Assembly: GCF_000242635.2 (NCBI RefSeq)
Contig: NC_017770.1
Coordinates: 3,856,669 to 3,920,668 of the forward strand
DNA length: 64,000 nucleotides
Source of the DNA: Solitalea canadensis DSM 3403
GTDB taxonomy: Bacteria; Bacteroidota; Bacteroidia; Sphingobacteriales; Sphingobacteriaceae
Reading direction: 5' to 3'
Shown here: piece after piece, positions 16,636 to 27,054 of the stretch
Numbering within the stretch: position 1 is the first letter of the stretch
Layout of the letters: each line of letters opens with the position of its first letter
Program-made: the position numbers and the translations under genes
Notes under the pieces: generated by a model
Told to the model about the DNA's origin: nothing
Seen by the model: only the letters and a program-made list of their open reading frames with translations
Database searches by the model: none

Positions 16636-17427
16636 ATGAAGATCGGATTAGTAATGTCGGGAGGGGGAATTCGGGGAATTGCTCATTTAGGTGTGGTTAA
16701 GGCCCTCTATGAAGAGGGTTTGACTTTTTCAAAAATCTCAGGAACCAGTGCTGGGGCAATTGTGGGGGCATTTTTAGCCAATGGTTATCAACCTGATTTC
16801 ATCCTTAATGCGTTTAAAGTAACCAGTTTATTCAGGTATATAAAACCGGTTATCAAAGGTTTCGGACTTCTTTCCTTACAAAATACCAGTATTCTTTATG
16901 ATCAATTTCTGCCTGCAACATTTGAAGAATTAAAGATACCATTTGTAGTTGCTGCAACTGATTTAGGCAACGCAAGAATAGCTTATTTCTCTTCTGGAAA
17001 ATTAATAGCTCCCGTGCAAGCTTCAAGTTGTATTCCTGCGGTTTTTAAACCCATCGAAATGGATGGGAAATTATATGTTGATGGTGGAATACTTGATAAT
17101 TTTCCGGTGGAAGTTATCATGGATGATTGTGATTTTATTATCGGCTCCTGCTGCAATCATTTGGAAAAAATTGACTCTGTAACAGGCATCAAAAATATTA
17201 TTGAACGATCTGTTGTCATCAGCCTAAACTCACGAACAGAAAGCAAGAAAAGACTGTGTAATGTTATTATTGAGCCGAAAGGACTTGGATCAATAAGTCT
17301 TTTTCATGTAAAGCGAACTGACGACATTTTTGAACAAGGATATAAAGCTGCTAAAGAGGAAATTAAAAACAATCCTGAATTAAAAGAGGCGATTAAAAAC
17401 TTCAAGGAACTTCAACTGGCAAAATAG
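16636..17427 (+). CDS. Patatin-like phospholipase
   Basis: Serine lipid acyl hydrolase of the patatin family, probably cytoplasmic as no signal peptide is seen. From the ATG at 16636 the 263-residue protein opens directly with the oxyanion glycine motif MSGGGIRG. Nucleophile Ser38 lies in GTSAG, and the dyad Asp149 in YVDGGI, in the right order and spacing. An in-frame ATG at 16615 exists, but it sits inside the palindromic repeat and would add seven unlikely residues, so the later start was chosen. It follows gldB on the same strand and precedes msrB. The lipid substrate is unknown. Confidence 0.9.
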   Translation: MKIGLVMSGGGIRGIAHLGVVKALYEEGLTFSKISGTSAGAIVGAFLANGYQPDFILNAFKVTSLFRYIKPVIKGFGLLSLQNTSILYDQFLPATFEELKIPFVVAATDLGNARIAYFSSGKLIAPVQASSCIPAVFKPIEMDGKLYVDGGILDNFPVEVIMDDCDFIIGSCCNHLEKIDSVTGIKNIIERSVVISLNSRTESKKRLCNVIIEPKGLGSISLFHVKRTDDIFEQGYKAAKEEIKNNPELKEAIKNFKELQLAK

Positions 17428-17519
17428 CACACTGTAATATTTTTATAACTTTTATTATCAAACAAATCCATAGCCAAATTGGTTTCGTAAGTGTAGCTGA
17501 AAACAAATTAGACGGCACA

Positions 17520-18023
17520 ATGAATATCTTTAAATTATCCCTTTGCTTTGCTATAGCTTTCTCCGCAATCAGCTTTACAGCCTGTGCACAGAGTAAAAAT
17601 ACGGATCCTAAAACAGAAAAAAAGATGAGTTATAAAGTTCAGAAAACCGAAGAAGAGTGGAAAAAGGAACTCACTCCTGAGCAATATGCTATTTTACGCC
17701 AGAAAGGAACAGAACGTCCATTTACCGGCGAATACAATAATTTTTATAAAAAAGGCACTTATGTTTGTGCGGCGTGTGGAACCAAACTCTTTGAGTCGGG
17801 GACTAAGTTTGACGGTCACTGCGGATGGCCAAGCTTTGACAAAGCGATTCCCGGTACTGTAGAATACCATAAGGACTTAAGTCATGGAATGATCAGAACT
17901 GAAATTTTATGTGCGAATTGCGGTGGACATCTCGGCCATATTTTTGATGATGGCCCAACAGAAACGGGTGATCGCTATTGCGTAAATTCCATATCACTAA
18001 AATTTGTTCCTGAACAACAATAA
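17520..18023 (+). CDS. msrB: Peptide-methionine (R)-S-oxide reductase, lipoprotein form
   Basis: Repairs methionine-R-sulfoxide in proteins. The 167-residue chain has a lipoprotein signal with Cys22 (SFTAC), so it acts in the periplasm, anchored to a membrane. The MsrB domain begins near residue 45 ([17 protein letters not shown]). Zinc cysteines are Cys83/Cys86 and Cys131/Cys134. The catalytic Cys154 lies in DRYCVNS, and a candidate resolving Cys101 is in GHCGWPSF. Size and motif order are normal. A strong hairpin terminator follows immediately. Extracytoplasmic MsrB lipoproteins are a known variant in Bacteroidota. Confidence 0.95.
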   Translation: MNIFKLSLCFAIAFSAISFTACAQSKNTDPKTEKKMSYKVQKTEEEWKKELTPEQYAILRQKGTERPFTGEYNNFYKKGTYVCAACGTKLFESGTKFDGHCGWPSFDKAIPGTVEYHKDLSHGMIRTEILCANCGGHLGHIFDDGPTETGDRYCVNSISLKFVPEQQ

Positions 18024-18025
18024 GC

Positions 18026-18056
18026 AAAAAAGACCTGCAAAAACAGGTCTTTTTTT
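18026..18056 (+). terminator. msrB rho-independent terminator
   Basis: AAAAAGACCTG/CAGGTCTTTTT stem with a short A-rich loop, followed by TTT directly after the msrB stop. Confidence 0.9.
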
Positions 18057-18071
18057 TGTAAATAATAAAGA

Positions 18072-18090
18072 GCTGTCAATAAATGACAGC
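18072..18090 (-). terminator. ppc terminator
   Basis: GCTGTCA/TGACAGC forms a 7-bp stem around a 5-nt loop. On the minus strand it is followed by TCTTTATTATTT. It lies 27 bp past the ppc stop. Confidence 0.75.
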
Positions 18091-18116
18091 CCTATCCTAA
18101 TCAATGTAAAAAGAGT

Positions 18117-20906
18117 TTATCCAGTTGTACCCAGTGCACTCGCAATCGCGTTAATTGAAGTAAGTAAGGTTATTAATGTATCCTCCGTTTCAACTGTGCT
18201 TGCGCCGTTTTGTTTCATCGTTCTCCATTGCTTCAACAAACGAATCTGACTTTGATGTAAAGGTTTCAAAGCAACTGCTCGGAGTTGAGTTGAATAATGA
18301 CGGCTTTTACGACGTTCTTCAAAAGTTCGATCCTGAAGTTTCGCAAACATTAAACGAGTACGATGCAATTCTTCAAGTAATAATGCAAGAATCTCGTCAC
18401 GAGCTTCAATATTGGTCATTAAATCCGCATACTCTTTGATGATTTCTTCATCCGTAGAATCAAGCGATGACTCTACATTAGTGAATACGTAACGGACCAA
18501 AGCATCGCTGCTCAAGGCATCTTTTAACTTCAAAAACTGATCGAATTTCTCCGTAAATAATTTTTCCAAAGTATAGCCCACACCATACCAACTGGTCATA
18601 TTACAACGAGTTTGATTCCAACTAAATACCCAAGGAATTGCACGCAAATCAGCTAAAGTTCGCTCACCTGTACGACGTGCAGGGCGCGACCCGATGCGAC
18701 TAGACTCAATGGCATCTATTGGTGTAGCCTGGCTAAAGAAATGAATGAAATTAGGATTGTGGATAAACTGCCCATAGAATTCACAGCTTTCCGTTGCCAT
18801 CCACTCAAAAATATCTTGTAAAGGATGAGGCTTACGTTCTGATTGTTGTTGTGCAATACTTGAAGCTGCCGTTCCTGCTAACAATAACTCAAGGTTATAG
18901 CTGGCATTCATTTTATTAGCATACTTCTGCTCAATAGTTTCACCTTGTTCCGTTTCTCGCAGGTCTCCTTGTAATGATGAATGAGGCAATGCCTGGATAA
19001 ACCAATTTGCTGGACCCGCACCGCGGCTTACAGACCCTCCTCTTCCATGGAAGAATCGGATACGAACACCATGCTTACGACCAATCTCAGACAAAGCATA
19101 CTGAGCTTTATATAAGGCCCACTGTGAAGCAAGAATACCTCCATCCTTGTTACTATCACTATAACCCACCATTACCATCTGTACAAGATCAGTTTCGTCT
19201 GATTGGCTGCGTTGGTATTCTAAACTACGTTGAGTTACAGGATGAGCCAGGAATGTGTCCATAATAGCAACGCTATTTTCAAGGTCATCAATGGTTTCAA
19301 ACAAAGGAACAACTGGTAAATGACAAACCAGTCCTTCTGTGGTGAACTCCGACAAACCGGCCTCACGCTCCAGAAGAAATACAGCCAGTAGATCTGAGAC
19401 ACTACGGGTCATACTTACAATCAATGAACCGATAGCAGCAGGGCCATATTTACCCACATGATTTGCTAATTCATCGTATGTTTTTAAAACAGCACTTGCA
19501 TTATCCTCCAATTTGATCGAAGGATGTACAAAAGGGCGATTGTATTGAAGCTCACAATTTAAAAACATCAGTTTACGATCTTCCGACCAATCAGCATAGT
19601 TATCACCATGCAAAGCACTTGCTTGTAATAACTGATCAATTGCTTTATCATGGAATGCTGAGTTCTGACGAACATCAAGTTTTGCAAGATGGAATCCGAA
19701 TGTATCAACAACTCTGATCGCATTATTTAAATAACCTAATGCCGCACGTTTCGCCCCATATTTAATCATGGAGTCACGTAAAAGCACTAAGTCTTCTAAA
19801 AGTTCAGTCGAATACGTATACCCAACCTCTACATCTTTTAGTTCAATAAGGTGATTACGTTTAACCTTTACAGGTAACATTGCCAGGCAAAGATTAACGA
19901 ACTGGCGGAAAACTTCTCCAGAATTTCTAAAGAACGCTTCATCACCTTCCTTACCTAAAACAGCACGCATTTCAAGCATACGCTGCTGCAATGCAGGTTC
20001 TGCTTCATCAAAAGTATAGGTAAAGCTTAACTTACGTAACAGTTCCAGCAATGATCTACGAATAACAACAAACGCATTTAAACGCAAAGTTTTCAGCGTT
20101 TCAGCTGTAACCTGGTCTGTTACTAAAGGGTGACCGTCGCGATCACCACCAACCCAATTACCGAAAGATACTTTTGGGCGATTTCTGATATCTTCGATCA
20201 TCTCTGGAGCAAAACCTGCATCAACCCAAGCCTGTTCAAGGCGACGGTCAAGAATAGGTAATACCTCCGGAAAAACGTTGGTTAAATAGTGTAGAACATT
20301 TCTTAGTTCAGACTCCACATTAGGCTTTTCAAGGTAAATCTCCCCTGTTCTCCATAATGTATCCAAAATAAGCTTTATTTCATCACGAATCTGCTCTTGT
20401 TCCTGATCAGAAAACATTGAATTATGACGTTGAACCAATAACAGATATAAATGACGATGATGTTCAAGAACTGTAATCCGCTTAGCCTCTGTTGGGTGTG
20501 CAGTTAAAACCGGTTCAATTTTAATAGAATGAAGCTTTTGTGCGATGGTTTTCGCATCAAACCCCTCATCTTTCAGAAAATGCAATTTTTGAGCCCATAA
20601 GCCATTAGCGCTTGAAAGCTTATCACTTTCCTTCTTTCTTCTGTGTTGAACAGCTCCATTTACCTCAATAAGATTGAGCATATGGAAAACCATGGAATAT
20701 AATTGAATATGCTTGGTTGTGAAATCCACTCCCACAGGAGTTTCATCCTGGATCCAGGGAATAAAAGCAGCCAATTCCTTGTCGCCACTTTCTTCGATTA
20801 CCTCTTTTAAACAGGTCAGAATAAATTCCAGATCATGGAATGAATTACCCATTCGCTCTTTAACAAAATGTAGGTCGTTTAGTAGCGTTTCACTCAAGTG
20901 TTCCAT
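18117..20906 (-). CDS. ppc: Phosphoenolpyruvate carboxylase
   Basis: Carboxylates PEP to oxaloacetate with bicarbonate, a biotin-independent anaplerotic reaction. Diagnostic segments appear in order: LTAHPTEAKR near residue 140 with the catalytic His, GNWVGGDRDGHP, GYSDSNKDGG and the mobile Gly loop FHGRGGSVSRGAGP. The C-terminus ends in SALGTTG, close to the usual xxNTG tail. The reading frame is open to a TTG at 20936. The first ATG (20906), giving 929 aa, matches the family's usual start and was chosen. Together with pyc the cell has two routes to oxaloacetate. Confidence 0.96.
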   Translation of the reverse strand: MEHLSETLLNDLHFVKERMGNSFHDLEFILTCLKEVIEESGDKELAAFIPWIQDETPVGVDFTTKHIQLYSMVFHMLNLIEVNGAVQHRRKKESDKLSSANGLWAQKLHFLKDEGFDAKTIAQKLHSIKIEPVLTAHPTEAKRITVLEHHRHLYLLLVQRHNSMFSDQEQEQIRDEIKLILDTLWRTGEIYLEKPNVESELRNVLHYLTNVFPEVLPILDRRLEQAWVDAGFAPEMIEDIRNRPKVSFGNWVGGDRDGHPLVTDQVTAETLKTLRLNAFVVIRRSLLELLRKLSFTYTFDEAEPALQQRMLEMRAVLGKEGDEAFFRNSGEVFRQFVNLCLAMLPVKVKRNHLIELKDVEVGYTYSTELLEDLVLLRDSMIKYGAKRAALGYLNNAIRVVDTFGFHLAKLDVRQNSAFHDKAIDQLLQASALHGDNYADWSEDRKLMFLNCELQYNRPFVHPSIKLEDNASAVLKTYDELANHVGKYGPAAIGSLIVSMTRSVSDLLAVFLLEREAGLSEFTTEGLVCHLPVVPLFETIDDLENSVAIMDTFLAHPVTQRSLEYQRSQSDETDLVQMVMVGYSDSNKDGGILASQWALYKAQYALSEIGRKHGVRIRFFHGRGGSVSRGAGPANWFIQALPHSSLQGDLRETEQGETIEQKYANKMNASYNLELLLAGTAASSIAQQQSERKPHPLQDIFEWMATESCEFYGQFIHNPNFIHFFSQATPIDAIESSRIGSRPARRTGERTLADLRAIPWVFSWNQTRCNMTSWYGVGYTLEKLFTEKFDQFLKLKDALSSDALVRYVFTNVESSLDSTDEEIIKEYADLMTNIEARDEILALLLEELHRTRLMFAKLQDRTFEERRKSRHYSTQLRAVALKPLHQSQIRLLKQWRTMKQNGASTVETEDTLITLLTSINAIASALGTTG

Positions 20907-21103
20907 CTCGATTGTAAGATTGTATTGCAAACGCAAATTAATAATTATTATTAATTTATCAATACAATATCATGTTTATTGTCATTTTTTCATTAAAACT
21001 AATTTTTTATTAAAACAGGGAATTGCTCATATATAGATACTTAGTGTAAAATATACAAAAAGCTATATTTTAGCGATCAACGCCCTATTCTGAAGAGCAA
21101 AAA

Positions 21104-23662
21104 TTAGATCATACCTCCCATCAAGGGATCACTATAACTATCATTCCCAGTTTCAACCCGACCTGCATAGCGTTTTTCGAAAACATCAAATCCCTCAATC
21201 TTTACACTGAAATCATACCAGTTATAACTTTGAACTAAATCAAGTTTTATATGTGCAATGCTTTCCGGAGTTGCAGCTGCATCAATTACTTTCTTAATCG
21301 GTTGATTTTTATATGCATTATCTATAATTAACACGGAGTATTTACGTGTTTTGTCAAGATTTGCAATCTTTAAATCAATGCTTCCCGTTAGCTTTTTATT
21401 ATTAAATCTGTTTCTGCTATACTCACATTGTATTTCGATACCTGGATCACTTTCATTTCCTTTAAATTCTCTGAAAAAGCCATTCGGACCATACACTCTG
21501 AGAAAATACTGGTCCTTTTCAAAATTGTGCAGCGCCCATGAATTATTTATCTCATCTCCTGATTTAACAGCATAAGCCCAGGTTTTCACCGACTCAAAAT
21601 TTAACTGTTTATTAGAACGATAATTTCCCGGAGCATATACATTAAAAGGAGCACCTGCGGATAACTGACCAAAAATTTCATTCTTTGCAGCAAATGTTAC
21701 CTCCACACTTTTCTTATCCTTACTTAGTTTTGCATCTGCGTATAATTGATAAGGCAACGCACATGATTGTCGTGTACCTTTCTCCTGACGAGGCATAAAT
21801 TCAGCTGCTAATGGATTTTGATGAGCTTTTGCAATCTCTTCTGTGCTTAGCTCCCTGAATCCCTTAGGTATTTCTTTAAACTTAGCATTGCTAATACTTT
21901 CAATAAACGGAACCTTGTCAACAAATGGTGGTAACGTTATTTTTTCTCCATTATAAGGCCTGAAAATTGAAGTTAAATCACCACAAACAGTTCTCCGCCA
22001 ATTGCTGATATTAGTTTCTTTAATGCTCTTGCCCGTTTTATGACTTAAAAACTTTTCCAGAAACTGCAAAACCGAAGTATGGTCAAATACTTCTGAATTA
22101 ACCCATCCTCCTCTGCTCCAGGGAGATGCTACCACAAATGGCACACGGTATCCAAGTCCAACCGGACTCTGACGAGCGTCTTTTTTACTTCTTCCATCTC
22201 TGAATTCCTGTTCTAACGTTACATAATCAACACCATTATTAATTCCTTCAGAGGTAAAGCCAGTGTCTCTATCCGTTGGATTTGGAGCTACAAAAGGAGG
22301 AATATGATCAAAGCTGCCGTCGTTTTCATCATACGTAAGGATAAATATTGTTTTTTTCCATACGTCCGGATTCTGTGTCAGTATATCTATCACTTCCGAA
22401 ACGTACCATGCACCATACCACGGTGAACTAGGGTGATCAGAAAAGTGCTGAGGAGCAACTAACCAGGATACCGTTGGTAACTTTCCTGTTTTAACATCTT
22501 CTCTAAACTGATGCAAAACGTCTCCCTTGGGAACCTTCACCAATCTCTCCACACCATCTTCATGATAGTTTAATGTTTCTACTTGATGGTAATCCGGATC
22601 ACCATTATTAGTCGTAAATGCTTTATCGTGCAGGTTCTTTTCATATTGAGAAAGCAACTCATAAGCAGCCTGATTCCATTTGGCGTTAGACGTTCCTATT
22701 TTAACAAGAGCCTTTTTCTTTTGCTCCAGCTTTTTCTTTGCTTCAGTTAATTCAACTTCTGACAATGAACTCATCTTGGCCTCCAACGTAGCAATCTCTG
22801 CAGGAAGTTGCATCTCGCGTTGTTTTAAATAATCAAGGTGAGCTTTAGAAAACCGAACATTGTATTGCTTAAACCATTCAATAGGATTATCGGTAAAATT
22901 TGCCAGCCAAACATCCTGATCTTCACTAAATCCAACTCCTACACTTATTTCATTCTGATAAATTTTCCAAGATATTCCATCTTCCTCCAAGCGCTCAGGA
23001 AAAGTCGTCCAGTTGGCTTCATTTTCATATTCCACGTCTGAGTTCCAAACATTGGCTTTCCCTTCAACACTTTGTTTATCTCTTAAAGTGCCTGTCCAAA
23101 AATAAAGTCGGTTGGGGGTAGTTCCTGTTAAAGAAGAACAGAAATGCTGATCACATACGGTAAAAGCATCGGCCAATGCATAATAAAAAGGTATATCTTC
23201 CCGGGTATAATATCCAAGCGTCATCGGAATATCAGGATAACCACCTGAGCGTTTTACATCCAACCATTTATCATATTTACCTTCATTCCTTGCATCAACC
23301 TGATTCTCCCAGGAATGAGGCAGAGAACTCATCCATGTAATCTTTGATTCTTTAATATCCATTCGGAAGGGCACATAGGTTTTGCCGTCTTTGTCGGTTT
23401 GGAACCATACAAGATTCTTGTCCGGTAGCGTTATTGCTCTGGGGTCATTAAATCCTCGGACTCCTTTAAGGGTACCAAAACAATGATCGAATGATCTGTT
23501 TTCCTGCATTAATAACACGATGTGTTCGGCGTCAAGAAAAGTACTCCCTTCTTGCGGATTAATTGCTAAGGCTTTTTGAATAGATAAAGGTAATACGCTG
23601 GTAATCCCGGCCGCACCTGATAGCAATGCAGCTTTCTTAAGAAAATCTCTTCTTGTATCCAT
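21104..23662 (-). CDS. Tat-exported phosphocholine-specific phospholipase C
   Basis: Large (852 aa) enzyme of the acid-phosphatase-like phospholipase C family that cleaves phosphatidylcholine or sphingomyelin to phosphocholine. The N-terminus carries a twin-arginine signal (TRRDFLKKAALLSGAAG). The catalytic domain starts with HIVLLMQENRSFDHCFGTLKG and continues through LTYDENDGSFDHIPPF and FDHTSVLQFLEKF. Two beta-rich C-terminal repeats of the bacterial PLC type lie after about residue 640 (LPYQLYADAKLSKDKKSVEVTF). It is monocistronic between ppc and the atp operon. Possible roles are phosphate scavenging or host/prey lipid use; that is inference. Confidence 0.93.
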   Translation of the reverse strand: MDTRRDFLKKAALLSGAAGITSVLPLSIQKALAINPQEGSTFLDAEHIVLLMQENRSFDHCFGTLKGVRGFNDPRAITLPDKNLVWFQTDKDGKTYVPFRMDIKESKITWMSSLPHSWENQVDARNEGKYDKWLDVKRSGGYPDIPMTLGYYTREDIPFYYALADAFTVCDQHFCSSLTGTTPNRLYFWTGTLRDKQSVEGKANVWNSDVEYENEANWTTFPERLEEDGISWKIYQNEISVGVGFSEDQDVWLANFTDNPIEWFKQYNVRFSKAHLDYLKQREMQLPAEIATLEAKMSSLSEVELTEAKKKLEQKKKALVKIGTSNAKWNQAAYELLSQYEKNLHDKAFTTNNGDPDYHQVETLNYHEDGVERLVKVPKGDVLHQFREDVKTGKLPTVSWLVAPQHFSDHPSSPWYGAWYVSEVIDILTQNPDVWKKTIFILTYDENDGSFDHIPPFVAPNPTDRDTGFTSEGINNGVDYVTLEQEFRDGRSKKDARQSPVGLGYRVPFVVASPWSRGGWVNSEVFDHTSVLQFLEKFLSHKTGKSIKETNISNWRRTVCGDLTSIFRPYNGEKITLPPFVDKVPFIESISNAKFKEIPKGFRELSTEEIAKAHQNPLAAEFMPRQEKGTRQSCALPYQLYADAKLSKDKKSVEVTFAAKNEIFGQLSAGAPFNVYAPGNYRSNKQLNFESVKTWAYAVKSGDEINNSWALHNFEKDQYFLRVYGPNGFFREFKGNESDPGIEIQCEYSRNRFNNKKLTGSIDLKIANLDKTRKYSVLIIDNAYKNQPIKKVIDAAATPESIAHIKLDLVQSYNWYDFSVKIEGFDVFEKRYAGRVETGNDSYSDPLMGGMI

Positions 23663-23776
23663 TATGTATGAGCAGACTGATTAGAGTTAAACAGCCTAAA
23701 GAAACTCAATTTTAAGGCAACAGGCAATCAATTATTGAAAAATAGCTATTACCGTATAGGAAATGTAGTACAAAAA

Positions 23777-23802
23777 AGCCCCGATTCAATTGAATCAGGG
23801 CT
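23777..23802 (-). terminator. atp operon terminator
   Basis: The minus strand reads AGCCCTGATTCA/TGAATCGGGGCT with one mismatch and an AATT loop, then TTTTTTG. It lies 30 bp after atpG and ends the operon. This supports the view that atpD and atpC are not in it. Confidence 0.9.
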
Positions 23803-23832
23803 AAATATTCTGAATAAATCAGTTGCTTTTGA

Positions 23833-24711
23833 TTAACCTTCCGCTAAGGCATTTGCTCCAGAAACGATCTCAAGGATTTCGTTTGTAATAGCAGCCTGAC
23901 GAGCTTGGTTATATTGCAATGTTAATGATTTCAACAATTCACCAGCATTTTCGGTCGCTTTATCCATGGCAGTCATACGCGCTCCGTGCTCTGCAGCATG
24001 TGAGTCTAACAATGCTTTATAGAATTGTAATTTAATCGATTTAGGAATCAATTCTTCTACAATTTCTTCTTTTGAAGGCTCAAACAAATAATCCACTTTG
24101 CTTGTGCTTCCGTCCTGAGGTGCTTTAGGCAATGGCAATAATTGCTCAAGGGTAATAATTTGAACAGCCGCATTTTTAAATTGGTTGTAAATCATTTCTA
24201 CATGATCAACTTTACCTTCAGCAAAACCTTCCATAATCTGCTCAACGATTTGTGAAGCATTAGCAAAATTCAATTTGTTGAATAACTCATTGTTATTGCC
24301 AATTACCTGGAAACCATTTTTAGAATAAAAGTCTTGCGATTTTTTACCTACAGCAACAATAAAAAGTTTACCCTTTGTCTTGTGCTCAGCAAATTTTTCA
24401 GCGATAAGTGCATTGGTGGCTTTAATTACGCTATTATTGAAAGCTCCTGCCAAACCACGGTTTGAAGTGATAACTACCAGCAACACATTATTTAACTCGC
24501 GTTCCTGAGTATAAACATTATCCATATCAGCAACCGAATCACTAAGGTTGGCCAGCATACCTTTCAGCTTGTTTGCATACGGACGCATCTGAACGATAGC
24601 GTCAGTAGCTCTGCGGAATTTTGCCGCCGAAACCATTTTCATGGCTTTGGTGATCTGTTGCGTTGATTTAACAGATGCAATTCTTAGACGTACTTCTTTT
24701 AAGTTGGCCAT
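23833..24711 (-). CDS. atpG: ATP synthase gamma subunit
   Basis: Central rotor stalk of F1. The 292-residue protein has the conserved N-terminal coiled-coil helix (MANLKEVRLRIASVKSTQQITKAMKMVSAAKFRRA). The paired C-terminal helix ends NAGELLKSLTLQYNQARQAAITNEILEIVSGANAL. The Rossmann-like middle domain includes the VVITSNRGLAGAFNNSV segment. It is the last gene of the operon and is followed by a strong terminator. The spacer to atpA (87 nt) carries an imperfect palindromic repeat. In many bacteria atpD and atpC follow; here a phospholipase gene lies beyond the terminator instead. Confidence 0.97.
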   Translation of the reverse strand: MANLKEVRLRIASVKSTQQITKAMKMVSAAKFRRATDAIVQMRPYANKLKGMLANLSDSVADMDNVYTQERELNNVLLVVITSNRGLAGAFNNSVIKATNALIAEKFAEHKTKGKLFIVAVGKKSQDFYSKNGFQVIGNNNELFNKLNFANASQIVEQIMEGFAEGKVDHVEMIYNQFKNAAVQIITLEQLLPLPKAPQDGSTSKVDYLFEPSKEEIVEELIPKSIKLQFYKALLDSHAAEHGARMTAMDKATENAGELLKSLTLQYNQARQAAITNEILEIVSGANALAEG

Positions 24712-24724
24712 TCTATTATTTATT

Positions 24725-24786
24725 TCGGGTTTTGTGTTACGAGTTACGAGATTTTAAAACCCGTAACCCGCAACTCTTAACTCGGA
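24725..24786. repeat. Imperfect palindrome of GTTACGAG/CGGGTTACGGG units in the atpA-atpG spacer
   Basis: The left arm, rich in GTTACGAGTTACGAG, is roughly reverse-complementary to the right arm AACCCGTAACCCGCAACTC. It fills most of the 87-nt spacer. The same unit family occurs in the atpF-atpH spacer at 26980-27052. Confidence 0.65.
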
Positions 24787-24798
24787 ATTAATTTTGAA

Positions 24799-26373
24799 TT
24801 AGTATTTTGATGAAAGTTCTTTTGCTACAGTTTCTAATACATTAGTCACTTCGTCTGTTAATTGACCTTTTTTCAATTGATCAAGAACACCTTTATGACC
24901 TGCGTCTAATAACTGTAAGAACTCAGTTTCAAACTCTTTCACTTTATTTACAGGTACCGCACGTAGTAAACCTTTTGTACCTAAGTAAATAATTGCAATT
25001 TGTTTCTCTACAGTAACCGGAGAGTACTGACCTTGTTTAAGGATCTCCACGTTACGAGCACCTTTATCTAACACTGCTTTTGTAGAAGCATCAAGGTCTG
25101 AACCGAATTTAGAGAAGGCCTCTAACTCACGATATTGAGCCTGGTCAAGTTTTAAAGTACCAGCAACTTTTTTCATCGACTTGATTTGCGCGTTACCACC
25201 TACACGTGATACAGAGATACCAACGTTAATTGCAGGACGGATACCAGCGTTAAATAAGTTCGACTCTAAGAAGATCTGACCATCAGTAATTGAAATTACG
25301 TTGGTAGGAATATATGCTGATACGTCACCTGCCTGAGTTTCGATAATTGGAAGTGCAGTTAATGAACCACCACCTTTTACTTTACTCTTCAGCGACTCAG
25401 GAAGATCGTTCATTTGACGAGCAATCTCATCACTTGAGTTGATCTTAGCAGCACGCTCTAACAAACGTGAGTGTAAGTAGAATACGTCACCTGGATAAGC
25501 CTCACGACCTGGTGGACGACGAAGTAATAATGACACCTCACGGTAAGCCACAGCCTGTTTAGATAGATCATCATAAACGATCAATGCCGGACGACCTGTA
25601 TCACGGAAATATTCACCGATAGCAGCACCTGCAAATGGAGCGTAAAACTGCATAGGAGCAGGATCAGCAGCAGAAGCAGCCACGATTACAGTATAAGCCA
25701 TTGCACCGTTTTCTGTTAATGTTTTTACGATGTTTGCTACGGTAGAATTTTTCTGACCACAAGCAACATAAATACAAAATACAGGGTTACCAGCTTCGTA
25801 GAATTCTTTTTGGTTGATGATAGTATCGATAGCTACCGCAGTTTTACCAATCTGACGGTCACCGATGATCAACTCACGCTGACCACGACCAATTGGAATC
25901 ATTGCGTCGATAGCTTTAATACCGGTTTGTAAAGGCTCATTTACCGGTTGACGGTAAATTACACCTGGAGCTTTACGCTCTAAAGGCATTTCAAAAGTTT
26001 CACCTTCAATAGGACCCTTGCCATCAATTGGCTGACCAAGTGTGTTAACAACACGGCCCAGCATGCCTTCACCTACTTTAATAGATGCAATGCGGCTGGT
26101 ACGTTTTAATGTGTCACCTTCTTTGATACCTTCTGAAGGACCCAACAATACCACACCCACGTTATCTTCTTCAAGGTTCAATACAACACCTTGTAATCCA
26201 TTATTGAACTCAACAAGCTCACCAGATTTAACTTTGGTTAAGCCGTATACGCGAGCGATACCATCACCCACTTGCAACACCGTTCCAATCTCCTCTAATT
26301 CAGCTTCTGACTTGAAGCCCGCCAATTGCTGACGTAGAATTGCCGAAACTTCGTCGGGTCTTACTTCTGCCAT
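24799..26373 (-). CDS. atpA: ATP synthase alpha subunit
   Basis: Non-catalytic nucleotide-binding subunit of F1, 524 aa, normal length. The N-terminal beta-barrel holds [14 protein letters not shown]. The P-loop is [13 protein letters not shown]. The Arg finger region is conserved ([14 protein letters not shown]), as is the [27 protein letters not shown] segment typical of alpha. It lies between atpH and atpG; the spacer to atpH is short (37 nt). The catalytic beta partner (atpD) is not encoded in this window, so the operon is split, as often seen in Bacteroidota. Confidence 0.98.
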   Translation of the reverse strand: MAEVRPDEVSAILRQQLAGFKSEAELEEIGTVLQVGDGIARVYGLTKVKSGELVEFNNGLQGVVLNLEEDNVGVVLLGPSEGIKEGDTLKRTSRIASIKVGEGMLGRVVNTLGQPIDGKGPIEGETFEMPLERKAPGVIYRQPVNEPLQTGIKAIDAMIPIGRGQRELIIGDRQIGKTAVAIDTIINQKEFYEAGNPVFCIYVACGQKNSTVANIVKTLTENGAMAYTVIVAASAADPAPMQFYAPFAGAAIGEYFRDTGRPALIVYDDLSKQAVAYREVSLLLRRPPGREAYPGDVFYLHSRLLERAAKINSSDEIARQMNDLPESLKSKVKGGGSLTALPIIETQAGDVSAYIPTNVISITDGQIFLESNLFNAGIRPAINVGISVSRVGGNAQIKSMKKVAGTLKLDQAQYRELEAFSKFGSDLDASTKAVLDKGARNVEILKQGQYSPVTVEKQIAIIYLGTKGLLRAVPVNKVKEFETEFLQLLDAGHKGVLDQLKKGQLTDEVTNVLETVAKELSSKY

Positions 26374-26410
26374 GATTTATTTAGTTATATTTTTTTAAAC
26401 TATTTAACAA

Positions 26411-26968
26411 TTACAATTGAGCAACAAAATCATTGCTCATAAAATTCTTTTTAAGCTCGTTAAGTTGCTTAGCAATAGTGGTATCAAATTGTTTATCTCC
26501 TACAGTTAAAACAAAACCACCAATTAAATCAGCATTAACTTTAGCATTTAAAATCACTCGTTTGTTCAACTCTTTCTCAAGAGCACTAACCAGTTGCTGC
26601 TTATTTCCTTCCGATAAAGCTAATGCAGATACCACTTCAGCCTTAACAATACCATTCAACAGGTTATACAACTCATTGAACTGTTTTGAAGTAGCGTATA
26701 AAAAGCTTTCACGGCTTTTATTGATCATAAGATCAAAGAAAGCAATAGTGACTTTATCCATCTTGCTCGCAAATAATCCATGAAGAACTGCTTTTTTATC
26801 AGATCCTGAAATGATCGGATTAGCCAACACAGCACGAAGCTGCGGATTAGCTTTTACAGTATCACGAAAAAGCTTAACATCATTATTGATCTCTTCTACA
26901 TTGTTTTGTTCTTTGGCAAGATCAAGCAATGATTTAGCGTACCGTAAAGCAATTTTAATTTCTGACAT
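26411..26968 (-). CDS. atpH: ATP synthase delta subunit
   Basis: Peripheral-stalk protein joining F1 to the b subunits; 185 residues, usual size. The N-terminal helical domain begins SEIKIALRYAKSLLDLAKEQN. The C-terminal part carries LIGGFVLTVGDKQFDTTIAKQLNELKK, typical of delta/OSCP proteins. Its position between atpF and atpA is the standard order. The 86-nt spacer to atpF contains an imperfect palindromic repeat. Sequence divergence is high in this family, so the call rests on motif and position together. Confidence 0.95.
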   Translation of the reverse strand: MSEIKIALRYAKSLLDLAKEQNNVEEINNDVKLFRDTVKANPQLRAVLANPIISGSDKKAVLHGLFASKMDKVTIAFFDLMINKSRESFLYATSKQFNELYNLLNGIVKAEVVSALALSEGNKQQLVSALEKELNKRVILNAKVNADLIGGFVLTVGDKQFDTTIAKQLNELKKNFMSNDFVAQL

Positions 26969-26979
26969 ATATCTTTTAA

Positions 26980-27052
26980 TTACGGGTTTCTTGTTTCGGA
27001 TTACGGGTTATTTTGTGCAAAACACCTAACTCGCAACACGGAACTCGTAACT
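26980..27052. repeat. Imperfect palindrome in the atpF-atpH spacer
   Basis: The left arm TTACGGGTTTCTTGTTTCGG and the reverse complement of the right arm (TTACGAGTTCCGTGTTGCGAG) align with a few mismatches around a 12-nt loop. The unit family is the same as in the atpA-atpG spacer. Confidence 0.65.
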
Positions 27053-27054
27053 TA

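Noticed and set aside
20907..20936. TTG at 20936 as the ppc start
   Set aside because: The extra ten residues do not resemble the family's N-terminus, and an ATG lies at the expected place.
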